Part shown: piece by piece, positions 9,471 through 18,089 of the stretch | Position numbering within the stretch: position 1 is the stretch's first letter | How the letters are laid out: every line of letters starts with the position of its first letter | Assembly: GCA_034423775.1 (NCBI GenBank) | Contig: CP139918.1 | Span: 1,612,001 to 1,676,000 of the forward strand | From: Alphaproteobacteria bacterium US3C007 | Lineage (GTDB): Bacteria > Pseudomonadota > Alphaproteobacteria > Rhodobacterales > Rhodobacteraceae | DNA: 64,000 bases | Direction of reading: 5' to 3' | The notes under the pieces: generated by a model | What the model was told of the DNA's origin: nothing | Databases searched by the model: none | Seen by the model: the letters and a program-made list of their open reading frames with translations, nothing else | Program-made: the position numbers and the translations under genes

Positions 9471-9929
9471 ATGCAGATTGACTCAACGGATCGTCGAATC
9501 TTGGTTATCCTGCAGCGGCAGGGGCGAATGTCAAATGCGGATGTGGCTGAACGGGTAAACCTGTCTGCCTCAGCCTGTCATCGGCGGATCCAGCGGCTGG
9601 AGGCAGAGGGCTATATAAAAGATTATGTGGCCTTGCTGGATCCGCGCAAATTGCAAAAGCCGACCACGGTTTTTGTGGAAATCACCTTATCGGGTCAAGC
9701 GGATGAAATTTTGGATAGCTTTGAAAAAGCCGTTGCGCGGGTACCCGATGTTTTAGAGTGCCATCTGATGGCGGGCAGCGCTGATTATTTGCTGAAAGTG
9801 GTGGCTGATAGCACAGAGGATTACGCCCGCATCCATCGTCAATCTTTGGCCCGGCTGCCCGGCGTGGCGCAGATGCAATCGTTATTTGCGCTGCGCACTG
9901 TTTTTAAAACCACGGCCTTGCCTTTGTAA
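9471..9929 (+). CDS. Lrp/AsnC family transcriptional regulator (probable ald regulator)
   Basis: 152-residue DNA-binding protein. The N-terminal helix-turn-helix (IDSTDRRILVILQRQGRMSNADVAERVNLSASACHRRIQRLE) is followed by the RAM/ACT ligand-binding domain ending in LPGVAQMQSLFALRTV. By position, divergent from ald, it likely controls alanine catabolism in response to an amino acid. An ATG at 9471 is chosen; a TTG at 9462 would add three residues. No strong ribosome site is seen for either. Confidence 0.88.
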   Translation: MQIDSTDRRILVILQRQGRMSNADVAERVNLSASACHRRIQRLEAEGYIKDYVALLDPRKLQKPTTVFVEITLSGQADEILDSFEKAVARVPDVLECHLMAGSADYLLKVVADSTEDYARIHRQSLARLPGVAQMQSLFALRTVFKTTALPL

Positions 9930-10010
9930 ATTTGCGCATGCTGACCGCGCGGGTTTATGGAATATTTGTGCATCGAGAGCTGAAAAATATCTGCTAGATT
10001 TCTTTCAGCC

Positions 10011-11435
10011 TTAACAGTCATCAAGCGCTTCGATTTTTGAAATAACGCAGGCATCCGACCAGCCCTTCTTGCTTGGCCCTGCTGCGAAAACCGCCAATTC
10101 ACTTTTGGGTGGGAATACGGTTTTCATTCTTGATTTCAGATCTTGCGAATGTAGTTTTGCCAATTCGTTATGTAGTTTTGGAGCGATTTTTGGATCGCGT
10201 TTATCAAGGGCCAATTCTAAAATTGTTTGGGCAGCGATATTTACATAGGTGACATTTTTTTGTGTCTGATTAACCATACCATTTCGCAGATCTGCCAAGG
10301 TTTCAAAATTGGGATCTAAGCGATATTCTTCATATATTTCGGGGATATCTGCCGCCACTTCTGCGGCTTGCTCTGCGGCAACGGCGCCGGTTATAATCAG
10401 GGCTCTATTCTGGCGGTTATAATTGAAAAATCCAGCCTGAAAGCCATAACTCGCGCGCTGTTCGGTGCGCAGAGCAGAAAATAAAGGGCCTGACCCGCTT
10501 TGCGAAAAATGCGATAAGGCTAAGCGGTCGGTTAAGTCATTGCCCTGAGAGGTGGCAGGTAGGCGGCCTAATATCCCGATTGTTGTTTTCTCAGCCTCTG
10601 GTACATGCAGAAAAACGGTTTGCGGTTTTATCGTTACGTTTACGTCATGCGGTGGAGATACGCGACCTTTTGGCAGATCAAAAAGCAAGGTATCCACTGA
10701 TTTGCCGGCATCTTGCCGGGAAATGGCGCCAGTGACCACGATTGTTAAGCCTGATTGCGTAAAGGTTTGCTTATGCCATTGGCGTAACATATCCACAGAT
10801 ACCTCATCAATCACCCTAAGATCGGGCAACGTCAGAAAATGGTATAGAGGGTTATCGCCCAAATTCGCTTTTCGAGCTAAATTCCACATTTTTGTTTCTG
10901 TTTTTAAATCCGCAGACTGCATGTTTTGGCGTATTGAACCCTTAATTCTGTGAACCCAACGTGGATCAAATTTCGGGCTGCGCAATGTATCAGAGGCGAG
11001 TTTAATGACGTCTTCGCGGTAGTCTTTTGGAAAGTTGATTTCGCCATACACGTAGTCTGCAGTGGGAGTGAGCGATCCGCCTGAATTTCTGTCCGATAGA
11101 AATTCATTCAATTCCTTTGGAGAAATATCTTCCGTTCCTCCACTTAAAAGGGTTTCTGTGCCAATATATGGAACGGCCGGATTGCGCGATGCCTCATAGG
11201 CCCAGTTGGAAGGCCAGGCAATCATGATCGTTATATCCGTTACACCGGGTTCATAGATCGGCATAAAATGAAATGTATGCCCCAGGGGGGTCGTGGCCAA
11301 AATAACGCTGCGGTTTTCTTCTGGTAACATTTTGAATTCTGCTGGACGTGTTTCGTCACTGGCATCTGCATTTAGATCATCCTCTTGGCAGCTCAAAAGC
11401 ATGCTTGTCGCAAAAATTAGAAAACATCTTATCAT
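10011..11435 (-). CDS. M16 family peptidase-like lipoprotein, non-catalytic partner
   Basis: 474-residue protein with a signal peptide ending in the lipobox LLSC (cysteine ~16), so probably an outer- or inner-membrane-anchored periplasmic lipoprotein. It has the two-half M16 fold but lacks the HxxEH zinc motif: the equivalent region reads YIGTETLLSGG. It keeps the C-terminal R/Y substrate motif (LFSALRTEQRASYGFQAG). This is the pattern of the inactive subunit in heteromeric M16 peptidases, and the active partner is encoded 15 bp upstream. AAAGGA precedes the ATG. The pair is noticeably more AT-rich than its neighbours. Confidence 0.85.
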   Translation of the reverse strand: MIRCFLIFATSMLLSCQEDDLNADASDETRPAEFKMLPEENRSVILATTPLGHTFHFMPIYEPGVTDITIMIAWPSNWAYEASRNPAVPYIGTETLLSGGTEDISPKELNEFLSDRNSGGSLTPTADYVYGEINFPKDYREDVIKLASDTLRSPKFDPRWVHRIKGSIRQNMQSADLKTETKMWNLARKANLGDNPLYHFLTLPDLRVIDEVSVDMLRQWHKQTFTQSGLTIVVTGAISRQDAGKSVDTLLFDLPKGRVSPPHDVNVTIKPQTVFLHVPEAEKTTIGILGRLPATSQGNDLTDRLALSHFSQSGSGPLFSALRTEQRASYGFQAGFFNYNRQNRALIITGAVAAEQAAEVAADIPEIYEEYRLDPNFETLADLRNGMVNQTQKNVTYVNIAAQTILELALDKRDPKIAPKLHNELAKLHSQDLKSRMKTVFPPKSELAVFAAGPSKKGWSDACVISKIEALDDC

Positions 11436-11450
11436 TTGGATTTTCCTTTT

Positions 11451-12767
11451 TCATAATTCATTTGCCCGGTAGATAACTGTGCGTCCGGATTGGCCGAGGG
11501 CGGTTAACAAATCGTTGATCTTTTGCGCGGTGACGCTTCGCAGAGCCCGCCGTTCAGCTGTGAGCCCGTAATAAGGCTGACGGTTGGACACCCGATCAAT
11601 AAGAAGGTTTTTTCTGTAATTTTTGCGTTTTAAAACGTCGTTAAGGTGACCCTGAAATCGCTTTTTGATCTGTTTGATTGTTTTTTCGGGGATACCTTGC
11701 TGGACGATTTCGTTGAAAACTTTGGTAAATTCGGTTTCGAGTTTGCTTAAAGAAATATTCAAATCGGGTTCTGCTGTGAATTCAATTAGCAGATGCTTTG
11801 ACCCTATGGCGCGCAAGTCAAACCAGAAGCTGCGCGCGAAAAAATTATCAAACCGTAAAGGGCCGGCTATCCCGCCGGGTAAAGATGAGTCGAGCGCTGC
11901 GCGTAAAACTCGAACTGTTTGATCGCAAAAGGCCGCATCCGAGCAGGGGGGGCGTTTAATTAGTTTTCGATAGAATAAAGTCGGGCTGCCAAGCCTTGCA
12001 ACGTGTATATCTGCCGCGACACGTTCGTTTCCGACCTCAGGAGTGGGCAGAGGTGTCGGCGCAATGGGAGCGGCAGGTTTTGGGGAATTTAAGTTTCTTA
12101 ATGCTTTTTGTAAGGTGGTCTTTGAAATATTCCCGGTAACGATTAAAACGGCATTGCCCAATTCATGGCTTTTACGGTGTAATTTTTTTGCGTTGATTAA
12201 GCTGAAATCTTCTATTTCAGTCGGGGATCCAAGTACCGATCTCGCCCATGGTGAGCTTGGGTAAAGTGCTCTAGTTATATTTTGTTCAATTTCGAAATAA
12301 GGGTTTTCTGCGACACTCGCCTCATATTCGCGCAGGATAATATCCCGCTCTTCCAACATAAAGCTTTTAGCCAAGGTGAAGGGAGCGCTAACCTCGACCA
12401 AGCGCTGCAACTCTTTGGTTAACCACGTCTCTGAACTATGCGTGACATAGGCTGTGCTGGTTAAATTGGTCCATGCATTAGAATGGCGAAGGGCCTCAAA
12501 ATCTTTGCTTTGCGTCACGTTGAGCCAAGCCAAATGTTCGACATAATGCGCAAGCCCTTCAGCGTAGGGGTTGTCTAATTCACCGTTTTGGAAAATCAAT
12601 CTGGCCTCAAAAGACCGAGCGTCAGGATCGGTGATGAGATAGATATGTTGAAAATTCGGATGCTGTATCGTGGAAACCAGATCTGCGGCGGTTTCCGACA
12701 CGGCTTGGGTTGAAACCGCGGCCGCCAAGGAAAGTATCGCGGATTTTAGAAATTTAAAAAAATACAT
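11451..12767 (-). CDS. M16 family zinc peptidase, catalytic partner
   Basis: 438-residue secreted or periplasmic metallopeptidase of the pitrilysin/processing-peptidase family. A hydrophobic signal peptide (FLKSAILSLAAAVSTQAVS) precedes the zinc motif HYVEH at residues ~74-78, with the third ligand in the REYEAS helix near 147-149. The C-terminal half is divergent, so catalysis likely needs the downstream lipoprotein for substrate binding. The ATG at 12767 is chosen over a TTG at 12797; neither has a clear ribosome site. Substrate unknown. Confidence 0.85.
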   Translation of the reverse strand: MYFFKFLKSAILSLAAAVSTQAVSETAADLVSTIQHPNFQHIYLITDPDARSFEARLIFQNGELDNPYAEGLAHYVEHLAWLNVTQSKDFEALRHSNAWTNLTSTAYVTHSSETWLTKELQRLVEVSAPFTLAKSFMLEERDIILREYEASVAENPYFEIEQNITRALYPSSPWARSVLGSPTEIEDFSLINAKKLHRKSHELGNAVLIVTGNISKTTLQKALRNLNSPKPAAPIAPTPLPTPEVGNERVAADIHVARLGSPTLFYRKLIKRPPCSDAAFCDQTVRVLRAALDSSLPGGIAGPLRFDNFFARSFWFDLRAIGSKHLLIEFTAEPDLNISLSKLETEFTKVFNEIVQQGIPEKTIKQIKKRFQGHLNDVLKRKNYRKNLLIDRVSNRQPYYGLTAERRALRSVTAQKINDLLTALGQSGRTVIYRANEL

Positions 12768-12800
12768 TACAAAACTTAAAGAGAAATACAAAAACAAGAA

Positions 12801-12815
12801 ACACTTTTAAAGTGT
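12801..12815. promoter_or_regulatory. Palindrome upstream of the M16 pair
   Basis: ACACTTT-T-AAAGTGT, perfect 7-bp arms around one base, 34 bp before the catalytic M16 start. Its size and place fit an operator, but the binding protein is unknown. Confidence 0.35.
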
Positions 12816-13050
12816 ATTTATTTTCCAAAGACCCTGCAAGCTCAATCTCGCCCTTTACACATTAAGCAGAGGATTTCTGTGGGTGGCTCTGTTTGGCGCA
12901 TTTGGGCTGTATTGCAGACTGTCAACGCTTTGACGATTGCAGGAGCGCAAGAATAACCGCGCCAAGCGCGCTTGTCGTGCCAAGAATTGTAACCTCAGTG
13001 ACATCTGCCATTGCAGCGTTTATTATGGTTCGCATTACAAAGGAATAAGA

Positions 13051-13965
13051 ATGAACGAAACCTCCTCAACCCCGCGCGATTGGCTGGAAGCCGAATTGGA
13101 AGATACGCTGGATGAGCTCTATGAAAATGAGTTCAGCGAACCGATGCTGACCGAAGAGATCCGCAAGATTTACAAGGATAAGCATCCGGATATGCTGGAT
13201 CGGCGGGTCTATTATCGCAACCTGTTGCGCTTGCAGATGGAGCTGATCAAGTTGCAGCATTGGGTTGAAGCCACAGGTGCCAAAATCCTAATCATCTGCG
13301 AGGGGCGCGACAGCGCCGGCAAGGGCGGTGTGATAAAGCGCATTACGCAACGCTTGAATCCACGGGTTGCCCGGGTTGTGGCGTTGCCAAAACCCTCAGA
13401 GCGCGAGCAGACGCAATGGTATTTTCAGCGTTATGTCCCGCATTTGCCAGCGGGTGGAGAAATTGTTTTGTTCGATCGCTCCTGGTATAATCGCGCCGGT
13501 GTTGAGCGGGTGATGGGTTTTGCTGAAGAAGATCAGGTCGAACAGTTTTTTCGCGATGTACCTGAATTTGAACGCATGTTGGTGCGTTCGGGTATTCTTG
13601 TTTTGAAATATTGGTTTTCTATTTCAGATGAAGAGCAGCAGATGCGGTTTTTGATGCGCATCCATGATCCGATGAAACAATGGAAGCTTTCGCCGATTGA
13701 TTTGGAAAGCCGCATTCGTTGGGAGCAATATACAACAGCCAAAGAAGATATGTTTGCCCGTACCAATATTCCAGAGGCGCCTTGGTATATCGTGGAAGGC
13801 AACGATAAAAAGCGCGAACGGCTGAATTGTATCGAACATATTCTGGGCAAGATTCCCTATCAGGATATGCCGTCTGAAAAGATTACTTTGCCAGAACGGG
13901 TGTTTAACCCTGATTATGAACGCCGCGTGCTGCCCGATAAATTATACGTGCCAAAGATTTACTGA
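13051..13965 (+). CDS. ppk2: Polyphosphate kinase 2
   Basis: Transfers phosphate between polyphosphate and nucleotides; class I PPK2 usually phosphorylates NDPs using polyP. The 304 residues contain Walker A GRDSAGKGG, the lid-region arginines, Walker B FDRSWYNRAG and the conserved CPK-like core with YWFSISDEEQQMRF. The ATG at 13051 follows AAGGAA by 5 bp and gives MNETSSTPRDW; the frame stays open further upstream but with non-conserved sequence. Its 3' end meets the convergent dehydratase gene 6 bp away. Confidence 0.95.
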   Translation: MNETSSTPRDWLEAELEDTLDELYENEFSEPMLTEEIRKIYKDKHPDMLDRRVYYRNLLRLQMELIKLQHWVEATGAKILIICEGRDSAGKGGVIKRITQRLNPRVARVVALPKPSEREQTQWYFQRYVPHLPAGGEIVLFDRSWYNRAGVERVMGFAEEDQVEQFFRDVPEFERMLVRSGILVLKYWFSISDEEQQMRFLMRIHDPMKQWKLSPIDLESRIRWEQYTTAKEDMFARTNIPEAPWYIVEGNDKKRERLNCIEHILGKIPYQDMPSEKITLPERVFNPDYERRVLPDKLYVPKIY

Positions 13966-13971
13966 GCGGCG

Positions 13972-14892
13972 TTATGCAAGCGGGTCTGAGGCAATATTGC
14001 CCCCGCAGACCAAAACTGCCAAGCGCTCGTCTGGCTCAGGTGTATAGGCGCCACTGAGCACAGCCGCCAGAGCGGCCGCGCCTGCGGGTTCAACCACCTG
14101 CTTATTATCTTGCCAAAGCCTGCGCTGGGCCTGCGTGATGGCAGCGTCAGAAACAAGCACCGACTCTATGCCGGTAGATTGCGCCAGATCAAAGCAGATA
14201 GTCCCAATTTTTTGCGCGCCCAAAGCATTTGCCGCAACGCCCGAGACCTCAACATTCACGGGGGCGCTTGCGCTCAGTGCCGCGTGTAGCGTGGCGCAGC
14301 GTTCTGGTTCAACGGCAACAATTTTGCACCGCCCCTGAAACCATCCCAAAGCGCCGGCGATAAGCCCGCCGCCGCCCACCGCGATAAGCACCGTATCTGC
14401 ATTTAGCCCCTGCTGTTCCCATTCAACGAAACAGCTGCCTTGGCCTGCAACCGTGGCCTCAGCATCATAGGCGTGAATTTGCATCGCGCCGGTTTTTTCT
14501 TCCCAGGCTTTGGCTTGTTCTAAGGCGTTTGAATAGGCCCCTGGCACCACCTGAAGATCGGCGCCGCAGGCGCGGATAAGGGAAGTCTTTGCTGGGCCGG
14601 CAATTTCCGGCACATACACGCGGGCGGGAAAGCCCAGCCTTTGCGCCGCGTAAGCCACGGCGGCGCCATGGTTGCCCCCCGAGGCTGCCACCAACCCAGC
14701 CGCGGGCGGTTCTGTGCCAAGCAAAGTGTTAAAGGCACCGCGGGTTTTGAAGCTGCCAGCGTGTTGCAATTGCTCTAATTTAAGGGTCACAGGCTGCGTT
14801 ACGGTGCGGGTTTCAAATGTCACAATTGGCGTTTGTCGAATATAGGGCGTCACGCGGGCGCTCGCGGTCTTTATAAGATTGGGCCAATCCAT
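13972..14892 (-). CDS. Serine/threonine dehydratase-like PLP enzyme
   Basis: Fold-type II PLP enzyme of 306 residues. SFKTRGAF carries the Schiff-base lysine, SGGNHG the substrate-binding loop and GGGGLIAG the phosphate-binding glycine loop. There is no regulatory ACT domain, so it resembles catabolic threonine/serine dehydratases or serine racemases rather than biosynthetic IlvA. Exact substrate (threonine, serine, hydroxyaspartate) cannot be read from the sequence. It is transcribed toward ppk2 and is apparently monocistronic. Confidence 0.88.
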   Translation of the reverse strand: MDWPNLIKTASARVTPYIRQTPIVTFETRTVTQPVTLKLEQLQHAGSFKTRGAFNTLLGTEPPAAGLVAASGGNHGAAVAYAAQRLGFPARVYVPEIAGPAKTSLIRACGADLQVVPGAYSNALEQAKAWEEKTGAMQIHAYDAEATVAGQGSCFVEWEQQGLNADTVLIAVGGGGLIAGALGWFQGRCKIVAVEPERCATLHAALSASAPVNVEVSGVAANALGAQKIGTICFDLAQSTGIESVLVSDAAITQAQRRLWQDNKQVVEPAGAAALAAVLSGAYTPEPDERLAVLVCGGNIASDPLA

Positions 14893-15036
14893 TATGAAAT
14901 CCTTGATTGTCTAATTTGGGCAAATCTACTCAAAGCTGAGGCGTGCCACAAGTCCGGGGTCACAAGCTTGGAGCGGGGGCGCGGGCTTTTTCATCCCGCT
15001 TTATAGATCTGCGGTGCCATTTGCGTCACCGGTAAA

Positions 15037-15068
15037 ATAAAAACCCCCACGACGTTAATCATGGGGGT
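15037..15068 (-). terminator. Rho-independent terminator after rpsU
   Basis: Read on the minus strand, ACCCCCAT ... GTGGGGGTT forms a stem over a ~12-base loop, followed by a T tract (TTTTTAT). It sits 30 bp after the rpsU stop. Confidence 0.85.
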
Positions 15069-15097
15069 CAAACGACTTTGCCCAAAGGCGTGGGCTT

Positions 15098-15304
15098 TTA
15101 CATCATATTTTCGCGTTCGGCCTTTTTACGGGCCAGTTTGCGGGCACGACGGATCGCCTCCGCTTTCTCGCGCGCCTGTTTCTCCGACGGTTTTTCGAAA
15201 TGTTGCTTCAGCTTCATTTCTCGAATAACGCCCTCGCGTTGCAGCTTCTTTTTCAGAACCCGTAGCGCCTGATCAACATTGTTTTCGCGAACACTTACCT
15301 GCAT
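15098..15304 (-). CDS. rpsU: 30S ribosomal protein S21
   Basis: Very basic 68-residue small-subunit protein needed for initiation on some mRNAs. [21 protein letters not shown] and the Lys/Arg-rich tail are typical of the alphaproteobacterial form. The ATG at 15304 follows AAAGGTGG. It is divergent from the coq9-like gene and ends in its own terminator. Confidence 0.95.
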   Translation of the reverse strand: MQVSVRENNVDQALRVLKKKLQREGVIREMKLKQHFEKPSEKQAREKAEAIRRARKLARKKAERENMM

Positions 15305-15417
15305 GTGGTTGTCACCACCTTTCTAGATTAAAGTTGCATAAAGTCGCAGGAGCTGGTCCTCTAGCAAGGCGCGGCTATTTTGTCTAGAGTTGGCATTTAG
15401 AGAAGGTTGTGAAGAGT

Positions 15418-16113
15418 ATGAATGATCCCCAACATGACGCAACACAAGCGTTGCTCGCGGCCATATTGATGCATGTGCCCTTTGACGGTTGGTCTGAAAC
15501 CAGCTTCCGGGCGGCTTGTGCTGATGCGCAGATATCCGAGCCAGCGGCGCGTTTGCATTTTCCACGTGGGGCCTTGGATCTGGCGGTTGCCTTTCACCGC
15601 GCAGGCGATCAGGCAATGCTAGAGGCGATGCAGGCTGCGGATTTGTCAGAATTAAAAATTCGCGAGAAAATCATCTTTGCGGTGCGAACTCGATTACAGG
15701 CGGTGGCGGATAAAGAAGCGGTTAGACGGGGGTCAACCTTATTTGCTTTGCCGCAAAACACGCTTGAAGGTGCCAAATTAATCTGGGGCACAAGCGATGC
15801 CATATGGCAGGCGATTGGGGATAGCTCGCGCGATCTCAATTGGTATAGTAAACGCACAACGTTAAGCGCGGTTTATACATCCTGCGTTTTATATTGGTTG
15901 GGCGATGACAGCGTCAATTATCAAGCAACATGGGATTTTTTAGAGCGGCGTATCGCCAATGTCATGCAGTTTGAAAGCTTCAAACATAAGATGCGGGAAA
16001 ACCCTGTATTCAGCCGTTTAAGCGCCGGCCCAAGCAAGATTTTCAGCAAAATCAAAGCGCCCTCTCCTTCTGAAGTGAGCTCTTTGCCCGGTCAATGGCG
16101 TGGTCGATCATGA
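15418..16113 (+). CDS. COQ9 family protein (ubiquinone biosynthesis accessory)
   Basis: 231-residue protein with a TetR-like N-terminal helical fold and the COQ9 signature around DLNWYSKRTTLSAVYTSC followed by YWLGDDS. In eukaryotes COQ9 binds lipid and assists the COQ7 hydroxylase; alphaproteobacterial members are inferred to act in ubiquinone synthesis. The ATG at 15418 is 11 bp after AGAAGG; the GTG at 15409 lies too close to that site. Its TGA overlaps the ATG of the next gene, implying coupled translation with a quinone oxidoreductase. Confidence 0.85.
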   Translation: MNDPQHDATQALLAAILMHVPFDGWSETSFRAACADAQISEPAARLHFPRGALDLAVAFHRAGDQAMLEAMQAADLSELKIREKIIFAVRTRLQAVADKEAVRRGSTLFALPQNTLEGAKLIWGTSDAIWQAIGDSSRDLNWYSKRTTLSAVYTSCVLYWLGDDSVNYQATWDFLERRIANVMQFESFKHKMRENPVFSRLSAGPSKIFSKIKAPSPSEVSSLPGQWRGRS

Positions 16114-17123
16114 GCGCGGTTCAGGAGCCGGAATTCGCTGCCCTTTCAAGAATGCGCGCCGTTGAGATTGAGAAACCGGGTGGTCCGTCTATGCTGCGGC
16201 TCTGCACCCGCCCTGTGCCGCAACCAAATTATGGCGATGTGGTGATCAAATTGGCCTATGCCGGGGTCAATCGCCCTGATGCTTTACAGCGCGCGGGCCT
16301 CTATGATCCACCGGCAGGGGCCAGCGATTTGCCGGGGTTGGAAGCCTCGGGCACGATCTGCGCATTAGGGGCTGGCGTGCATAATCTGCAGCTGGGTGAT
16401 CAGGTATGCGCCTTACTGCCAGGTGGGGGCTATTCAGAATATGCGGTCACCCCTGCTGCGCATTGCTTGCCGGTCCCGAATGGTATGGATTTAAAGCAGG
16501 CGGCCTGCTTGCCTGAAACCTTTTTCACCGTGTGGTCAAATGTATTTATGCGCGGGGGATTGCAGGCCGGTGAGCGGTTTTTGGTGCATGGAGGATCATC
16601 CGGTATTGGCACCACAGCGATTCAATTGGCCCATGCATTTGGAGCGCGGGTTTTCACGACGGCTGGCAGCGCTGCAAAATGTCAGGCCTGTTTGGATCTT
16701 GGGGCTGAGCAAGCGGTGAATTACCGCGAGGCGGATTTTGTGGCGGCGCTGCGTTCACAGGGCGGCGCCCATCTGATTTTGGATATGGTTGGAGGCGATT
16801 ATATCCCGCGCAATCTCAACGCTTTGGCCGATGATGGGCGGTTGGTACAAATCGCGTTCTTGGCAGGTCCCAAACTAGAGCTGAATTTTGTGCAGATGAT
16901 GACGCGGCGCTTAACCTTAACCGGCAGCACGCTGCGCCCGCAGTCTGATTTGGCAAAAGCGCGGATTGCCCAAAGCTTGTTGCAAAACGTATGGCCGCTT
17001 CTGGAAGAGGAGCGGATTGCACCGGTGATGGATAGCAGTTTTGCTTTGGAAGAGGCTGCAGCCGCGCATGAGCGGATGGAAAGCAGCGCCCATATCGGTA
17101 AGATTGTGCTTCAGGTTTCATAA
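16110..17123 (+). CDS. NAD(P)H quinone oxidoreductase, zinc-type MDR family (PIG3-like)
   Basis: 337-residue medium-chain dehydrogenase/reductase without the structural zinc cysteines. The GroES-like half contains VIKLAYAGVNRPDALQRAG and the cofactor half the VHGGSSGIGTTAIQLA nucleotide loop, as in TP53I3/PIG3-type NADPH:quinone reductases that do one-electron quinone reduction. The start at 16110 overlaps the coq9 stop (ATGA); a start at 16152 (MRAVEIEKPGG) would match the usual family N-terminus but has no ribosome site. A terminator follows at 17154. Confidence 0.85.
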   Translation: MSAVQEPEFAALSRMRAVEIEKPGGPSMLRLCTRPVPQPNYGDVVIKLAYAGVNRPDALQRAGLYDPPAGASDLPGLEASGTICALGAGVHNLQLGDQVCALLPGGGYSEYAVTPAAHCLPVPNGMDLKQAACLPETFFTVWSNVFMRGGLQAGERFLVHGGSSGIGTTAIQLAHAFGARVFTTAGSAAKCQACLDLGAEQAVNYREADFVAALRSQGGAHLILDMVGGDYIPRNLNALADDGRLVQIAFLAGPKLELNFVQMMTRRLTLTGSTLRPQSDLAKARIAQSLLQNVWPLLEEERIAPVMDSSFALEEAAAAHERMESSAHIGKIVLQVS

Positions 17124-17153
17124 AGCTACAGCTTGCGTTGAGCAGGCTCAACC

Positions 17154-17187
17154 AGCCCGTGCACGCCTATTTTGCGTGGGGCTTTTT
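17154..17187 (+). terminator. Rho-independent terminator after the quinone oxidoreductase
   Basis: AGCCC-gtg-CACGC pairs with GCGTG-GGGCT across a CTATTTT loop, then a T run. The 3-base bulge on one side weakens it slightly. Confidence 0.75.
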
Positions 17188-17482
17188 AAGAGCAGAAGAC
17201 ATGTGGGTTGGGCTGTGTTATCCTAGGTGTTGCCGCAGCATGCAAGAGGGCGGTTTGCGAGATATAGCGACAGGCCATGGCGGTTTGAGGGTGGCCGGTC
17301 GCACATTATAATCGGGTCTCTGCATATGAGTTAAGCAATAGGGTGCGGTCAAAGAACATGCATTAAAGTGTGCCCTAACCTTTAAAACTGGACACGGTCA
17401 TCATTGACGCCGCTAGGCGCTTTTATTTACGAAATCTTGGCCTTGCCTATAAAGGCCGGCAGCAAAGAAGAAGGAGTTGCTT
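17188..17482. other. Intergenic stretch with a promoter-like site
   Basis: No ORF. It holds TTGAGG-N16-TATAAT at 17285-17312, a good sigma-70-like match, about 170 bp before the next start, and a small GC hairpin plus TTTTATTT at 17405-17426. These could bracket a small RNA (see findings) or simply be the leader of the next gene. Confidence 0.35.
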
Positions 17483-17746
17483 ATGCAAGATGTGCGTCGC
17501 GGGGCGTTTGAAGTGTCAGAAACGGCCGAACAACGGTTGAAAAATATTGCCCTGGTGTTTGGTCTGTTAAGCGTCGCAGCGGTGGTTTTTGATTTTTACC
17601 CCTATACGATGTTCTTTTCACTGCCCTTTTGTGCGATTTGGATTTTTTGCGCGTGGCTGCGTAGCGAACCGCAGTTAAAATGGATCAATATTGTATTTTT
17701 TTGCCTCTATGTGTTCGGTATTTCCCGGTATTTTGGGCTGGTGTGA
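17483..17746 (+). CDS. Small hypothetical membrane protein
   Basis: 87-residue protein with a polar N-terminus (MQDVRRGAFEVSETAEQRLKN) and three hydrophobic segments: around residues 25-43, 44-60 and 68-85. I do not recognise a characterised family. The ATG at 17483 has a strong AAGGAG six bases upstream (17471-17476), which supports it as a real gene. A hairpin with T run follows directly. The neighbouring small membrane protein is convergent. Confidence 0.7.
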   Translation: MQDVRRGAFEVSETAEQRLKNIALVFGLLSVAAVVFDFYPYTMFFSLPFCAIWIFCAWLRSEPQLKWINIVFFCLYVFGISRYFGLV

Positions 17747-17749
17747 TTT

Positions 17750-17766
17750 AGCCGTGCTCGGCTTTT
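17750..17766 (+). terminator. Short rho-independent terminator
   Basis: AGCCG-TGCT-CGGCT stem followed by TTTT, 3 bp after the stop of the preceding small membrane protein gene. Confidence 0.65.
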
Positions 17767-17843
17767 AAAGCGCGTAATATTATAGGGTTAAATTTGTAAG
17801 AGGCGCAAAGGGAGAGCACAGAAATTCAAAAAAAACTGACGGT

Positions 17844-18062
17844 TTAAGCGGCGCTGAGATACCCGCCTAGAAGCGAGATGAACGCGCCAATATGCACCAC
17901 CATAATGGCTCGATCTTTCCACATCACACCCACTGCGAACCAAAGCAGAATACCTGCAAAAAATAAATATATATTCCAAGGGGTGATCCCCATTCCGGTT
18001 AAACCATACCCCACCAATTGAACGGCTGTCGCCAGCCATTTTACATGATCTACTGTTTGCAT
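17844..18062 (-). CDS. Small conserved membrane protein (DUF6552-like)
   Basis: 72-residue protein with two to three membrane segments: VKWLATAVQLVGYGLTGMG, WNIYLFFAGILLWFAVGVMW and IMVVHIGAFISLLGGYLSA. The pattern resembles the small Rhodobacteraceae family I recall as DUF6552; the number is from memory. Function unknown. The ATG at 18062 follows AGAGGTT; a longer reading from 18125 begins with a non-ATG codon and runs through a hairpin, so it is rejected. Confidence 0.7.
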   Translation of the reverse strand: MQTVDHVKWLATAVQLVGYGLTGMGITPWNIYLFFAGILLWFAVGVMWKDRAIMVVHIGAFISLLGGYLSAA

Positions 18063-18089
18063 ATTAACCTCTATGTTAAGCTTGGCTTC

